Positions 1-12,900 of a stretch of 64,000 bases of DNA are shown one piece after another; the stretch's first letter is position 1, and every line of letters begins with the position of its first letter. Source of the stretch: Coffea arabica. Taxonomy: Eukaryota > Streptophyta > Magnoliopsida > Gentianales > Rubiaceae. The notes beneath the pieces were generated by a model that was not told the DNA's origin, searched no databases, and saw only the letters and a list, made by a program, of their open reading frames with translations. The position numbers were made by a program, and so were the translations under genes. The stretch is from positions 20,778,501-20,842,500 of the forward strand of contig NC_092323.1 of the NCBI RefSeq assembly GCF_036785885.1, in the 5' to 3' direction.

Positions 1-826
1 GTGGCAGATGTAAGCTTGGGGAATGTCGAATTATATTATGTGAAGCGGGAGTCAGACACAAATTGCAAAAATTGCAACTCAATTTCCCAAGGTCAGTCAT
101 CACCAAGCCCTTTGTTTTAACTGAATAATCATTATTCCTCTGAGCTTACTTTCCCAACTTTAACAAGTTTCAATTAACTGCTGTCTGATACTGTGCTTGT
201 GGCATCCAGAGGTCTTGAAAAAAAGTGTAATCCAGTTTTACTAATTAGGGTGTCTAAGAGCCAAAGGCAGAAAACTTTGTCAGCTTGGTCAATACTTGTG
301 ATTTTAGTTGAAGACGTATGTTCAATGCCACATCATTGCAAATCAAAATACCGGCCATCAAATGGATAAATGGATTGACTGGTGCTGACATAGGATATCA
401 TTTTGTTACCATTCAGTTAGATGACTCTCCTGCATAGCATCTCTTGAAGCTGGCAATTGTAGAAAAGAAATAAAAATAAAAACCGAATTTAGGTGTGTGG
501 GAGACTACATGACAGGTCGACAGTTACGTTGTCTATGCCTCTGATTTGATATTTAGTTTGTGTAACAAAAATTTAAGATGACAAATATAATTGGCCTCAT
601 TCAGGATGGAACTAGTATAATGGTCCAAAGTTTGTGCCTGCAACATTTCAATTTTTCATATACAATGAATATATGTGCCTGCAGCATTCCACTTTTTTGC
701 ATCTGAATATTATGTACATTGAAACTAGATTACAGTCCTGATGTTTCTGTTGAATTTTGCAGTGATGATGTGACTTTTGCCCTCAAAGACAGCAAAGACC
801 TACCATGGTTGGCTAAATACCTGTAA
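1..826 (+). CDS. 3' end of an unidentified plant gene (last two exons, partial)
   Basis: A terminal exon at 763-826 follows a TTTTGCAG acceptor. It reads S-DDVTFALKDSKDLPWLAKYL and stops at TAA (824-826). It needs two bases from the previous exon. Positions 1-91 end in CCAAG followed by a GTCAGT donor, and when read from base 3 they are open and leave exactly two bases. The splice phases therefore fit a 671-bp intron (92-762). The frame starting at base 1 is also open, so the choice of frame rests on the phase argument alone. I do not recognise the family, and the rest of the gene lies left of the window. This is an inference from splice signals and frame only. Confidence 0.4.
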
Positions 827-1339
827 TCACAAATAGTGAGATGCTAATGCATTCTTTCCCGCTTGTGTACTACAGATTTATTCTTTTTACGTTTTCTAAA
901 ACCCTCTCAATTTTGCAAATTCATTTTTATTTTGGGATCTAAATCCCTGTTATGATTGTAGAAGTGGGATTATAATTATCGGCCTTCCACATGGCAAGGC
1001 ACTTATCAGATGTGCACTTCTTAGTTTTGATAGGCATTTATATATGCTTTTTCCTGCAAATGACTAAACTTTTTATATCGAATTGATGAGTATTTAGTTG
1101 CAATGAATTTTAGCGTCAGTGCATTGGGTGTTTCTTGAAATATTTTAACGGAACTTTATCATAGATGTTTCTGAAAAAATCTACGGGTCGGGATCCGTTG
1201 CTACAGGGATAGGGTGGCAAGGATGGAAATGTGAGGTGTTTTCTGGTGTTTGGATTGGGTACTTATTGTTTATCTAGATCTGTTTTATAGAAACTAGTGT
1301 TTATGTAGCACCTTGCCTGCATTAGCACCTTTGATGTCT
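827..1339. other. Intergenic, 3' flank of the left-edge gene
   Basis: AT-rich sequence with no coding or repeat signal that I can support. It presumably includes the 3' UTR of the gene ending at 826. Confidence 0.4.
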
Positions 1340-2030
1340 TCGCTATATCCATGATACACGGTTTATCTTTAAAGAAAGGGAAATAAGACTCCCATGTCTG
1401 TAGTCTTTCAGGTCGACAAGGCTTCTGGACCATCTAAGTAATGCCAAGAAGCTTTTCTGTATTTTTGTCATCACAGCACTTGTGCTGCATGGAGTCCAAG
1501 TTCTACTTGAGCTAACAATTTCCTGTGTCATCTTTATCCATTATGATATTAGGCACAATGCAAATTTCAGATCCTTTTATTCTCAATAATCTTTAGCACG
1601 TCCAAGGAGAGGTTTTGAATTTGAACCTTTAGAACTTTAGTGTTAGTATGTGTTTTTGCACTCAAAATGTCAATGCAAGTTTGTTTCTAATCTTTTCCAA
1701 AGTGAAACCATACTTGTCTCGCTGTTAGGAAATTCTGTTATGACACTGGGGATACCCAAGTAATTATCAAAGGTCATTTGTCGATTCCTAGACCAGAAGA
1801 GAAGATTAGGCTCTGAGTCTGAGCATGTGGGTATGTGTTCTTGGAGAAGAACATCTTTCATTTCTCTAGGTTGATAGATAGGCCAAACCTTAGGTAAAAA
1901 TTGTCTAGAACACTTTTTGCTGTATTTATAGAACGTTCTCCACAACTAAAGAACAAAATTAGGTCATCTGCAATCATGCAGTCAGTGTGAGATGACAGGC
2001 CCAATCTTTAAAGGCTCCCATTTTTCTGGC
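1340..2030 (-). pseudogene. Degenerate LINE reverse-transcriptase fragment
   Basis: On the minus strand, around 1900-1985, the translation contains IADDLILF, a divergent version of the (F/Y)ADD catalytic motif of non-LTR reverse transcriptases. It is followed by the family's usual FGLSINLEK and FFSKN stretches and then a YLGIP-like block near 1740-1760. Several in-frame stops and frameshifts interrupt it. A weaker continuation towards 1340 resembles the thumb/connection region. No endonuclease or RNase H part is visible, so this is a short dead fragment. It differs clearly in sequence from the two larger LINEs in the window. Confidence 0.6.
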
Positions 2031-2145
2031 TCGCTGCTTCGTCATACATATGGAAATATACATATGGAGAAATGGACCCCCTTGTCTGATTACCCTAAAA
2101 AGAATTATCCATTTAGAGGGACAGGTTCGACGGGATTATTAAGAG

Positions 2146-2237
2146 GTCAAAAGGGATTAAACCGTATTTTTATATTTTAAGAGAAGGGGAAGTCAAAAGG
2201 GATTAAATCGTATTTTTATATTTTAAGAGAAGGGGAT
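2146..2237. repeat. 46-bp tandem duplication
   Basis: Two adjacent 46-bp units (2146-2191 and 2192-2237) are almost identical. Each starts GTCAAAAGGGATTAAA and ends AAGAGAAGGGGA, and they differ at only a few bases. Confidence 0.85.
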
Positions 2238-3940
2238 AGGTCCAACGAGATCACTAACATGTCAAAGGAATCTAAATACTTCTGAACCAAATATGTGTGC
2301 ACTAAAGGACCCGGTGAATTTGAAAGGTTAAGAATTTCTAGTGTTTGATATTTGACAAAGAAGATTTGATCTCCCAACCAACATCCCAATAGGAACTTAA
2401 AGACCCTCTTGATGGACACTAGACCAATGGTTCAAGTTAAGGCCTCTCATGAAACTCCATTCAAATTTGTCATAAGCATTTTCCAGGTTTATTTTTAAAG
2501 CACGATTTCCTATTTTTCTCTCTCTTTGCTAGGAATCTTTTTCAACACTTAACGCAGCAGGAAACACATTAAACAAAAATGTAGAACTCATTTTACTCGT
2601 GATCATGAGAGTTTTTTTCTATTCAATTTGTTGGTACCGTTAGAAGATTATTGCTAAGTATCTTGAGACTCAATGAGAGCAGAGATAAGCGAGCTTGGAC
2701 ATCATTTATAGGAGAGCTGACAATTATACAAGAATCCTGGTCTCACCAGATTTTACACAGATGTTTAGTAGAACAACTCCAAACTGTTATCGTTTGAAAG
2801 AAAAAAAAAAAAAAAAAAAGAACAACTCCAAACTTGAAACTGAAAGCAGGCACTAATGAGGTTGACCAAACCAGTGTAACTCAAGAGCCTACATTTATCT
2901 TTCCCTTCTCATTTAGTTTGTTGATGTTAATAAAATTAAATTGTTCATTTTGTGAAGCATTTATTTGTGAATTACTTAAAAGATTTAATAATATGTTTGC
3001 ACCATAACTAACAAAACTAGAGATGTAAACGAATCTAATTAAGCTGAACACCCTAATATTCAATCTTATTTGATTATTTTATGAGCTTGAATTTTTGTTC
3101 AAATTTAATTAATTTACTTGTCAAACAGAATTTGAACAAGTTTCTTTATTGAATTTGAATGTTATCGAATAAAAGATGTTATTCAAATTTAGTTTGACTA
3201 GTCAATGACTAATCTCATACGAAACTCTTATCAAACCGAACTTGATTTAAGTCTCGAGTAATTTGATTCATTTTTCAACACTCTATACATCAAATTATTA
3301 TCTTCACAGCAGAGATGTACTCCTTTGTCTTCTTAATACAACGATAAGATTATCTTTTCTATTTTTACTATTTTTTTTCATTTCTTAGTTACGACCTTTT
3401 TTCCAATTAGCTTTGCACTTTTCGTCAACAAACTATTGACTTAAATTTCTTGCGCTGTTTGAGCATAAGCTTTTATCTGTTCCAGATTTTGTAAGAATGG
3501 TAGAATTAATTTTAGAATAGTTACATGTAACCATAATGATTATTATAATAAAAAATGTCAAGATTAAAAGTCTACATACACTTTTCGCGTGCGTGTTTAC
3601 ACACACTTGCTAAAACCTACAATAGTGGGTATACCTAATAGTAATAAAAAGATAATCCATGCAGCATCTGGTATACAAATCTGAGTCGTTACTTTTTTAA
3701 CTTGTCAAACTCCATCTACTTTTGAAGTCGAATTTGAATTCTGTTTCTAAGCATTTAATCAACAATTTGCTAGAAGGTTAACCGCGTAAACATGAACGAG
3801 GAAGATGTTGGAAGCCACTCATACTACAGCAGGAGAAAACTGCATCATACAAGATGTTAAAGCAATTACCTTTTACGAACTGTAGCATTTATCTTCATGA
3901 AGTACAATTTAATCCTACTACGAAACACAAAACTGCAAAT
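2238..3940. other. Intergenic between the LINE fragment and the RBP47B' 3' end
   Basis: AT-rich, with an 18-A run near 2802-2819. About 3000-3300 resembles a common AT-rich plant interspersed repeat, but no termini could be defined. The 3' UTR and polyadenylation site of the minus-strand RBP47B' gene should lie just below 3941. No gene was seen. Confidence 0.4.
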
Positions 3941-6900
3941 TTATGCATTTGACAGCTGCAGATTCAGAGCAGGTTGCTGCGTAAAAGAGGAGGTCCTCTG
4001 CCACAATGGCCGGCCCAGAATGGCACTTCCATGGACAGCAAGGTAGGCGGCATTCAACCTGTTTCAAAAATTGAACATTCTCAGCTAAAAGAACCACAGA
4101 GCACATGGACATCCAAGGAACAAAGACTACTGCAACATTGTTGCAAGGAAGTTGCAAAAGAGGGATTTACTTGTCAACGCCACGTGTAGCCAAAGGATCA
4201 TATAGTTCCTCTCTTTGTTCTAAAGCAGGAGCAGCAGCTGATATTGCTGCAGGATCTTGAGAACCTTCACCCTGTAAAGAATACAACATAAACCACTTTT
4301 TCAGAAGAAAAATCAACAAGATGTGCAACCAAATATATTCTAAAAACAAGATTAACAAGAAAAAATTCCCAGAAGGAATAATACGTATCTCAAGATTATG
4401 GAAATCCAGAAATCTTGGTGGTGGTCACATACTGAAGGTTTTGAGAGAGGCAAAGTGTGAAAAGATGGCACATTGGCCAATGAAGTAAATCTTTCTATTA
4501 TCCTCGTAATCGTCGCCTATGCTCCAGTCACCAACAAAAGTTCATAGGAAAAGAAGGGAACAAACACAACAGAAGTTGCTCATGTGCAATCCGAGTCAGC
4601 ATCTTTCAACTCTCCCAATCAAAGCAGTCCATCACTGCTTAAGATGGAAGAACATTGATTGAAGCTCTATTCCAATCAACGTTACCTCACCAGGTGGAGC
4701 AAGGAAGTTATAACAGCAGATTTGCGGGTTGAGTTAAAATTTTTGATGGAACTCAATCTAACTAAATTCAAGGCAAATCTATTTTAAGCTTGGCTTCCCC
4801 AAGGTAGTTCACGAACTCCCAAGCCCCAACTGCCTAACCTCTGTTGATCTTAATCAACAAAACATCGATTATGTTGTGCAGTAAATATTTGTTTCTTCAT
4901 ATTCGAGCTATTCATGAACTTTGGTAACATGCTAGTACATTTACCAACAACGTTATCGAGATGCAAATTTTATCCTAAATACTACTGAAACATTAGCATA
5001 CATTACAGAATATCACAGCTAAATTAATCTTCAATATCACACTTGGCAGCCAGACTGTAGACAGTTTTCCCTGGATAAGTCTCAATTTGCGACTCCAAGA
5101 AGACCCCCCTCTCAAAGTCAAGTTTATGGATTTTCAGATATGTCATGCTTGAGAACTTGCCAATTCAGATTAATCCATACATAAATAGCTTAATAAAGCT
5201 TTGAGTAGAACACTATCACCCACTTCATTAGATCTTGATCTTGGATTGCCATTTAATTTTACAGATAGTGCCTGACTTCAATCATGATATCTGTAATACA
5301 ACCACATACTTGATAATTCTAGTTACATAACCTGAAAATATAATGTATTTGGCAACGAATTCTACACTTTTTAGGCAATTTCTTAACTTTTCGGTAGTCT
5401 CTTGTTTTGAAAGAATTACCTTAACAAGGGAGCATAAGCAAATGAATCTACAAACAATAGATTTCTATGTGAAGGATAAACGGCCGAAATCAATGCACAA
5501 CCACAATTCTTGGTGAAACAAAGTCATCCTAAAAAGACTCTAACATATTTGCAGGCAACTAAACTTGTATTCTTCTAAGTACTCAAACAGGTATGTCTGA
5601 TTCTACAACCAAATCTTTTCGAGTACACAACTTCTGATCATGACACAATGTAGTTCAGTAAGTACACTTTAGAAAATATAATGTATTTGGCCACGAAGTC
5701 TAAACTTCTTAGGCAATTTCTTTACTTTTCACCAGTCTCTTGCTTCGAAAGAATTACCTTAACAAGGAAGCATAAGCAAATGAATCTACAGATAATAGAT
5801 TTCTGTGTGAAGGGAAAATGGAAAACAAGGTACAACCACAATTCTTCTTGAAACAAAGTCATCCTAATAAGATTCAACATATTTGAAGGCAAATAAACTT
5901 GTATTTTTCTAAGTACTCAAACAGGCATGTCTGATTCTATAACCAAATCTTCTCGAGTACACAACTTTTGATTATGACACAATGTAGTTCAGTAAGCATA
6001 CTTTTTCGCCTACATCACTAGGGCTCTCACTGTCATTAATTTCTTTGATAAAATTAGACAAAAGGGATTTCTTACAGTTTAGTCTTGATGATTTCCCAGA
6101 TATTTTTCCACAGGGCAAAGGAAGACGTGTAAAGGCATTTGTTTTGAGGGATGCAATAGAAATCAATGCCCCCATGGGGCACTGCAAGATCACCCTATAA
6201 CTGGCTATTAAGCATGGTTAAGGTATTGAAGTTTGACAACTCCACTTAATGCACCAAACATTCATTGGTAAATGCTATCACTTGTATCGTTCCTGCAAGA
6301 CAACTATATACTTTTGTACCCAATGTTTTTAAACATGAACCGGCTGATTGTCTAATTCTGGTTTTTTTCCAACCGGCCAGTTCACTGATTCTTTGATTTT
6401 TAAATTATTTTACAATAATTAATATTTAATAACCAGCATAAGAAGATGTTAAGACAGAATGTTTAAGAAGAGCTTATCTAGAAAATTTTCAAATAGCTTG
6501 CTCAAACTAAATTTTTCACAAGAATATGCCTTAAAATCCTGTGGCACGGGGGTTAGAAAACAAGACCATGCCCATCCACCAAAGAAAAGAAAAAAGTTCA
6601 TCATAATTTCTTTAAAATTATGGAAAAGAAATTCCAGTTTCTCATATTAACAACAAAGATATGCTACTTTTCCCAAGTCTAAGTATAAATCAAAATAAAC
6701 TTTATACAACCAAATCGAAAAATGGGGAAAAAAAAGAGAAGAAAAATCAAGCATCTAAAAACATGCCAATCATCATCCCCACCTCATCTTCTATTGTCCA
6801 ACATCATCTTCATCACCACTAGTATGTCTTCTATGCTAAAAAATTATGGATATAATCTTCATCAAGTTTATCATAGTTTTCACCATTTATAAAAAAAAAA

Positions 6901-9900
6901 AAAGAAAAATAGATGAGAGATTAAGAAGGGCTGCAAACAAGGGATGTTGTAGCAATGGGCTGAGTGATGAGAGGGTGGAGCAGAAGGATCTAGTCAAAAA
7001 GAGGAAACTGACGGCCAAAAGACAATAAGGGGAAGTTGATGTTTTGGAGTTGATTTGGACCGTTAAATTTGTTTTAGCCCTTTGTGAGCAAATCAATATA
7101 GTCAAGTTGCACCAGTTTGTACCAGTATTGTCTGGGATTTTGCTATTTCCTCTCTGTGTACAGAACTGGACCAGTATCAAGGCCTGTTCAACCTCAGCCA
7201 GCCCAGTTTTGAAAGCACTGGTTGTGCCAGTTTGATTTTTTCTGTAAGTCAACACTATCAAGACTAAGTGCAAGCAAAGATTAAAGATGCTGTAAAACCT
7301 CAGAAAGCTTTGAACCATGAAAGAGATATCAATCATGAATTTTCTAAGAAAATTTTCCAGAAAGTTATGTCTTCCATTTTTCTTTTGCATTTCTCACTCT
7401 TTTGCCCCCTCTATTATGATACACAGAGCCGTAGACCTACAACAGAAGTCCAGCACAGGAAATGGGAATAGTTTACTTAAAACTTTAGGTTCTAGCTTAA
7501 AGAGATTTGGGTTCCACCATCAAGGGGCATCATCCTTGACTTATAACAGCAGTAAATCATGTACTTGGAGAAGATACTAGAAGAATATATTAGATCATTT
7601 GATATTGGAGCGAGAATTTAATTTTTACAGGTAGAAGCCCAGTAATACACCAACAGTTCTACTACATTAACTTCTTCTTGGATATATATATAAGCTAGCA
7701 ATCTGCAAAATCCTAAAACACCCAAAACTATGGGCTTGTTCTTGTCTTTTGTAGATTTTGCAAAAGCTGATTGTGGAAAGTGATTCTAGAAGTCATCAGA
7801 ATCAGCTAAAGCTACTCTTTGGTAGATTATGGATTTTAGTTTTTTTGTAATTAAAAAAATCTAAAATCTAGATGCAAAGGTGAACAACAAAATTATTTAA
7901 AAAAAAAAGACTATTGAAAACCAGAATCTATAACCAGGTGAAATAATCAAATGAGAAAAAGCCCTATATCATTTCAAGATGCAACTTTCCTTTCTTCATT
8001 TCTATTTGTTGTGATACTAATCTTCATCCTTCTACAGCAGATCATACGCACATGGAGGGAAATTATGCAGAGAGCAGTTACGTTACTTTTAAATTTAAAA
8101 ACTCCCTACTTGAACTGAAGTTACTAATCCTTACCTAGTCCTATAGAAAGGAACAACATTCTATGATTGTCAACATGATACCAGAATCCATAAAAATGTT
8201 TGAACTAGGAATTTCCTCAAAGAGTAATACTTGTCTAAAGTGGTATAGCAAAGCAGAAAGCAAGGAATATAACTAATCAAAATACTCATAAATCAAACAA
8301 ATATTTGCTTACCTGTTGAGTATATTGTAAATAACCAGCATATGCACCATATCCATATAATGAGGGATCTTGTGTGACTCCATATGAATATGCATCATAA
8401 CCTTGTCCATAACCATAATAAGCACTCCATTGACTAGGATCTGTAGGCTGATTCCAAGTACCAGGTAGATCCTGTCAGTGGTATCAAATAATCAACATCA
8501 TTTAATAAAGTCCATAACAACACTAAGCTCTTTCTCTCAGTAGATAGATAGTACTCATCACTTGACTCCCCATTACCTTTGCCTTCTTAAAGGATCAATA
8601 AGTGTCCTAGTTCTCTGCCTTATTAATTGCTTATCAAAATAACATCAAAGTGGAAAAAAGTATCCTATCCAGTCCATAAAAAATACATTCCAATCCAGGC
8701 CAGTGTGATAAAAAAGAAAGTTAATGAAAGTTAATGACAGACACCTGCTTTGCCGTTGGACTCCTTCCCCAAGAAAGACGGACTACTTGTTGCCCAATCA
8801 CAGCACCCTGCATCCTTTGAATTGCTTCTTCTGCAGATGTCCTGCAAAGATGAATATCAAAAGACAGAAATTTGTCCAGAAAGAAATTGACTAAATGCGT
8901 ACAAAGGAGAAAATAGGAAATCATGACAATGAAGGACAGCATTCTATGTATGCCAAAACAAACACATACTATATTAGTTATAAACAGCTTTTAAATGCAT
9001 GAGATGAGATGGCTAAAGAAATCCAACAACCAAACTCAAAGCTTAATTAGTCATTCTACACTACCAGAATAATTCATTCTTATCTTTTAAGTTCTCTTGT
9101 TGGGAATGGGAGTAGACAGAATTTTCTTTTGTGTTTTGAGTGGGAGGAAAGGGGACAATAAGAAAATAATTAGGAATCTCAATTTCAAATAGTCACTATA
9201 ATGTTTCATAGCGACTGATATACAAGTGCATATGCTTAAGCACACCTTGCAGCAAACTGCACAAAACCACATCCCTTAGCTGCTGGAATTTTGACATAAA
9301 CAATTTCCCCAAATTGTGAAAAGATTTGTCTCAGTTCATCTTCTGTAATGTTCGCATCAAGATTGCCGACAAATGCCTGCAAATGAAAAAGATAGTTACA
9401 GAGAGAAAGGACAAATAAAGGGGCAAAAGCCAAGTGTTTGACTTACAGTGGTGTTGTTTACATCACTGTCGAAAGGAATTGTCTGCGTGGGTGGAGTGTA
9501 AATTGGAGTTGGATATATAGCTGCCATAAGAACCAGCTTTAAAATTGAGCTTACCAAAACAACATACTAAAGCACAAAACCAAATCAAGGACTATGCATC
9601 TGTGGCAATACAAGCATCCAAAATGCATATGACGCTCAAAAAGCAAATATCAATACCAGATAATGTCAAATCATCTCATAAACTACCTGCCTACATGCCA
9701 CAAATTGACACAAAAGACAAATTATTCCTACAACAAGTTATTTGTAGTTTCGCTTAACAATCATATTGCCAACAACTCAATGACTAACTATTCTGAACAA
9801 ATCTTTTAGGATATACTATCAAGAGACTGCACAAAAATCTGAATAGCAAAGATCATTGTTAACGTTGAAATGGCTACTGTCCACTGGCTTTCCAAATTGT

Positions 9901-12900
9901 TACACAATTTCAAAATTCATTCTGTGTATCTTGAACGAGATGTCACTATTCAATTTACACAACTAGAAAAAAGGAAATTCAATATTGATTTCTACAGAGA
10001 GTGCAGATTGGTCAGTTTATTTTCTTTCGCAATGTTCAAGGTAAAATAAGCTTATGTGCTACAAAATCTAAGAACCTGTCCTGTTCTATCCTTACATGGA
10101 CTCAAGTATGGGTGTTGGTGGTGGCTGCATTTCCAAAGATTGAGGTCTACTGTTTTGAAATTGAAGATTTGAAACACAGACATATTGCTTGCAACATCAA
10201 TGGAAGATATGTATGAACACAGCACATTTGTTGGAAGGAATAAGATATAATATGTCTGACAAATTTTAAAAGTATGAGGGGTCACATTATAGTTTACCAA
10301 GGTAGATAGACTAAAAAACATGAATTTTCTGGGAAGAACAACCTACTTGAGAAGTTCTAGTCAATTTTAAAAATTATGTTCAAAGTTTTTTATGTTTTTT
10401 TCCAAAAGAATTTTTGGGTAAAACTTAGAAACACCATGCAACCTATCTTATCTTCTCCTCCATAGATCACTTCTCAGATCTCTTTTACAACAATTAGGAA
10501 ACAATGACCACTCTAGTGCTCCGGCAACGGATTCTCTTCCCCCCACAACCATTCTATAATCATTCTTCATCTGGTTGCATGATCCAGAAAAAGGATGAGC
10601 TCTTCTCTTCCTTTCAATGGCACAAATTAGCTGTCTTCTCCTACTTCACCTCCCGTTACACCAGCCATGTCAAGTCACTATCGTGCACCTGTATCTAGGT
10701 TATGTTTTATCAACACCATTACTTGCAAAGCAAAGCCACGAGTCCATGTAACATTAAATGCATAGTGAATCACATTATCGAACTTTAATTACAGAATTCC
10801 ACCAGTTCTTTTTCAAAGGGTGATTCTAATAAGTGAACCAGATTGAACAGAGTACAGTTAAGATAAGTCAAACTTAAATGGATCATTTCAAAAACCTACC
10901 CTGAGGTTTCTGACAATAACACTAAGTTCAATTGTGGTATCAATAAATCTAACTCCATCCCTTTATATTTCTTTTAAAATCGCCGATGCCAGAAAAAAAA
11001 TAATTCAATATTTTAAACTGGCCAAAAATCATATGTGGAAAAAAACAAATGCAAAACTAACAAAAAGACAGCACCTCCCAATCCCAACAACTCCATGCTC
11101 TCTCCTCCCCCCTCCAAAATCCAGCAGTGCAAACAACCCAAAAACCCAAAATCGTGGAAAAATCCATGCTCTTTCCATGCCAATATGATTTTAACCTTTT
11201 TCCCATACATTCCATCTTCCAAAACCCTTATTTCTTGCTCCTCTTCCCCCTCCCCCTCCCAGTGGTTCCAATTTCTCTCTTGTTTCTTCAAAGCCTTTTC
11301 TATGCTTTCCAAGACAGGCACACTTCAACAACCACACTTTTCTGTATTTGTTTCCATGCCAAAATTAGGATGAGCAAAAGCTACAAAAAGATTAGACATT
11401 CATTTTCCTTTGTGGTCCTTTTAACTTTCGGATGTATGAAAGATGAATGTCTGTGTCTAGGCTTAAGTTCCTGCCAAAGAGAAGACGGGCTAATGAAGGA
11501 GCTATATAGTGCTGAGTAAATTGGTTTGTGTTCTTTCATAATTTTGGTGAAAGTAAGTTGGATCTGTAGCTGAGTATGAAAAGGTATTTAGGCACGTTAG
11601 GAGCGGGCTTAGGTGATGGCAGAGAGATGTGTAGGGTAGGTGAGAGAAGAATGGAAAAGGTAGTGGCAGGACAAAGTTAGAGTAAAAGAGAGAGCCCTGG
11701 GTATGGAGAAGGGGTTTGGTAGTTGGGAAAATTGAGGTTATACCATAGCATTCAACTTTTGAGGATAAGTACTGAGTAGTACCATCCTCGGTTTCCTATT
11801 TGTCCCTCATCTTTTCTAAATCCAGTGCTACTTTACATAGTTCTAAATATACCATTCTTCATTCGTGAAGACCATCTTAAGCCTCACTCAGAGATAACAA
11901 TTTCCACCATTCTGCGCACATTTGCACCCAAGAAATCTTAAAGCTTCCCAAGCTGAAAAACCTTCTGATTGTTAAATGGTTTATCATACAATGGTACACG
12001 TATTCCCCCCAATTTGTTGCAAACAACACTAAACATATTATCTCTTAATCCAGTGTTTAGAACATCCCAAGTTCTCCATTGCCCTTCTTCAATCTAGTGA
12101 ACAGGAATGCGCATAGCTCTTTGCTGGAGAGCCTAAACAGAGACTTCTTCATTCGAGGGATTAATACTATGCTAATTTTATTGCTTAATGTCAAAGAAAG
12201 CAGCTTCCTGTGAAAAAGGGAATAATGAACTCCCGTACCCCTTTCCTTTTGGGCAAATGGTCAAGATTACCTAACTTTGCAAACATGTAAAGTAGCTCAA
12301 GGGTGAATTGCATAAAACTGAAAGGAACCTTCGGCAAGATGTGAGAAAAGGTGAAGGTGATTGGTAATCACTGAAACACACTGATGTATTTTACATAGAC
12401 CAAAGGCAGGAAATAGGCTTCTCAGAACAAGTGGGATAGCAAAGAGACTTGTATCCTTCATCCCTAGATAAGGCAGAAAAAGCCAAAAACCTCTCTTTGT
12501 AACATAACTAAAGAATTAAGAGGTAGAACCATTTTGGCCCTCACTGTTTACCGAAGGATGGACGTGCTCCACTTTATTTTCCAACCATTTTGATCCTTTT
12601 GACTAATAAAAAAACCTCAAAACTAATTTGATGCAAAATCATTAATGACATATTCCTCCACTCTGTACTAAAATCAGATACACAACTCCAAACTTAACAA
12701 AACACTGGATCATAGAACCATTAGCTCCCTCCATAGGTCTTACAAGCATGGTAATATTGTCTTCAATACAGTATCAGTGCTCTTTAGTTTCAGATAAACA
12801 TTGAACTTCTCAATCTCACTTATAAATATTGCTTCCTCTTACATTCAGGCAGCAGTTAACACTAATCCATGTTTGTAAGTGTTAAATGGATCTCATATAA

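Noticed and set aside
4167-4171. Stop codon TAA as the end of the RBP47B' protein
   Set aside because: It lies within AA|GTAAAT, a good donor. Splicing to 4058 adds LNAAYL... and the conserved GRPLWQRTSS tail of RBP47B'.
6887-7390. 167-codon minus-strand frame in the RBP47B' intron
   Set aside because: It has low-complexity ends (a Phe run from poly-A), no recognised family and lies within a well-defined intron. Chance opening is likelier.
11013-11519. Several overlapping open frames of 100-130 codons on both strands
   Set aside because: They sit in a C-rich stretch of an RBP47B' intron where stop codons are rare, and their translations are compositionally biased with no homology.
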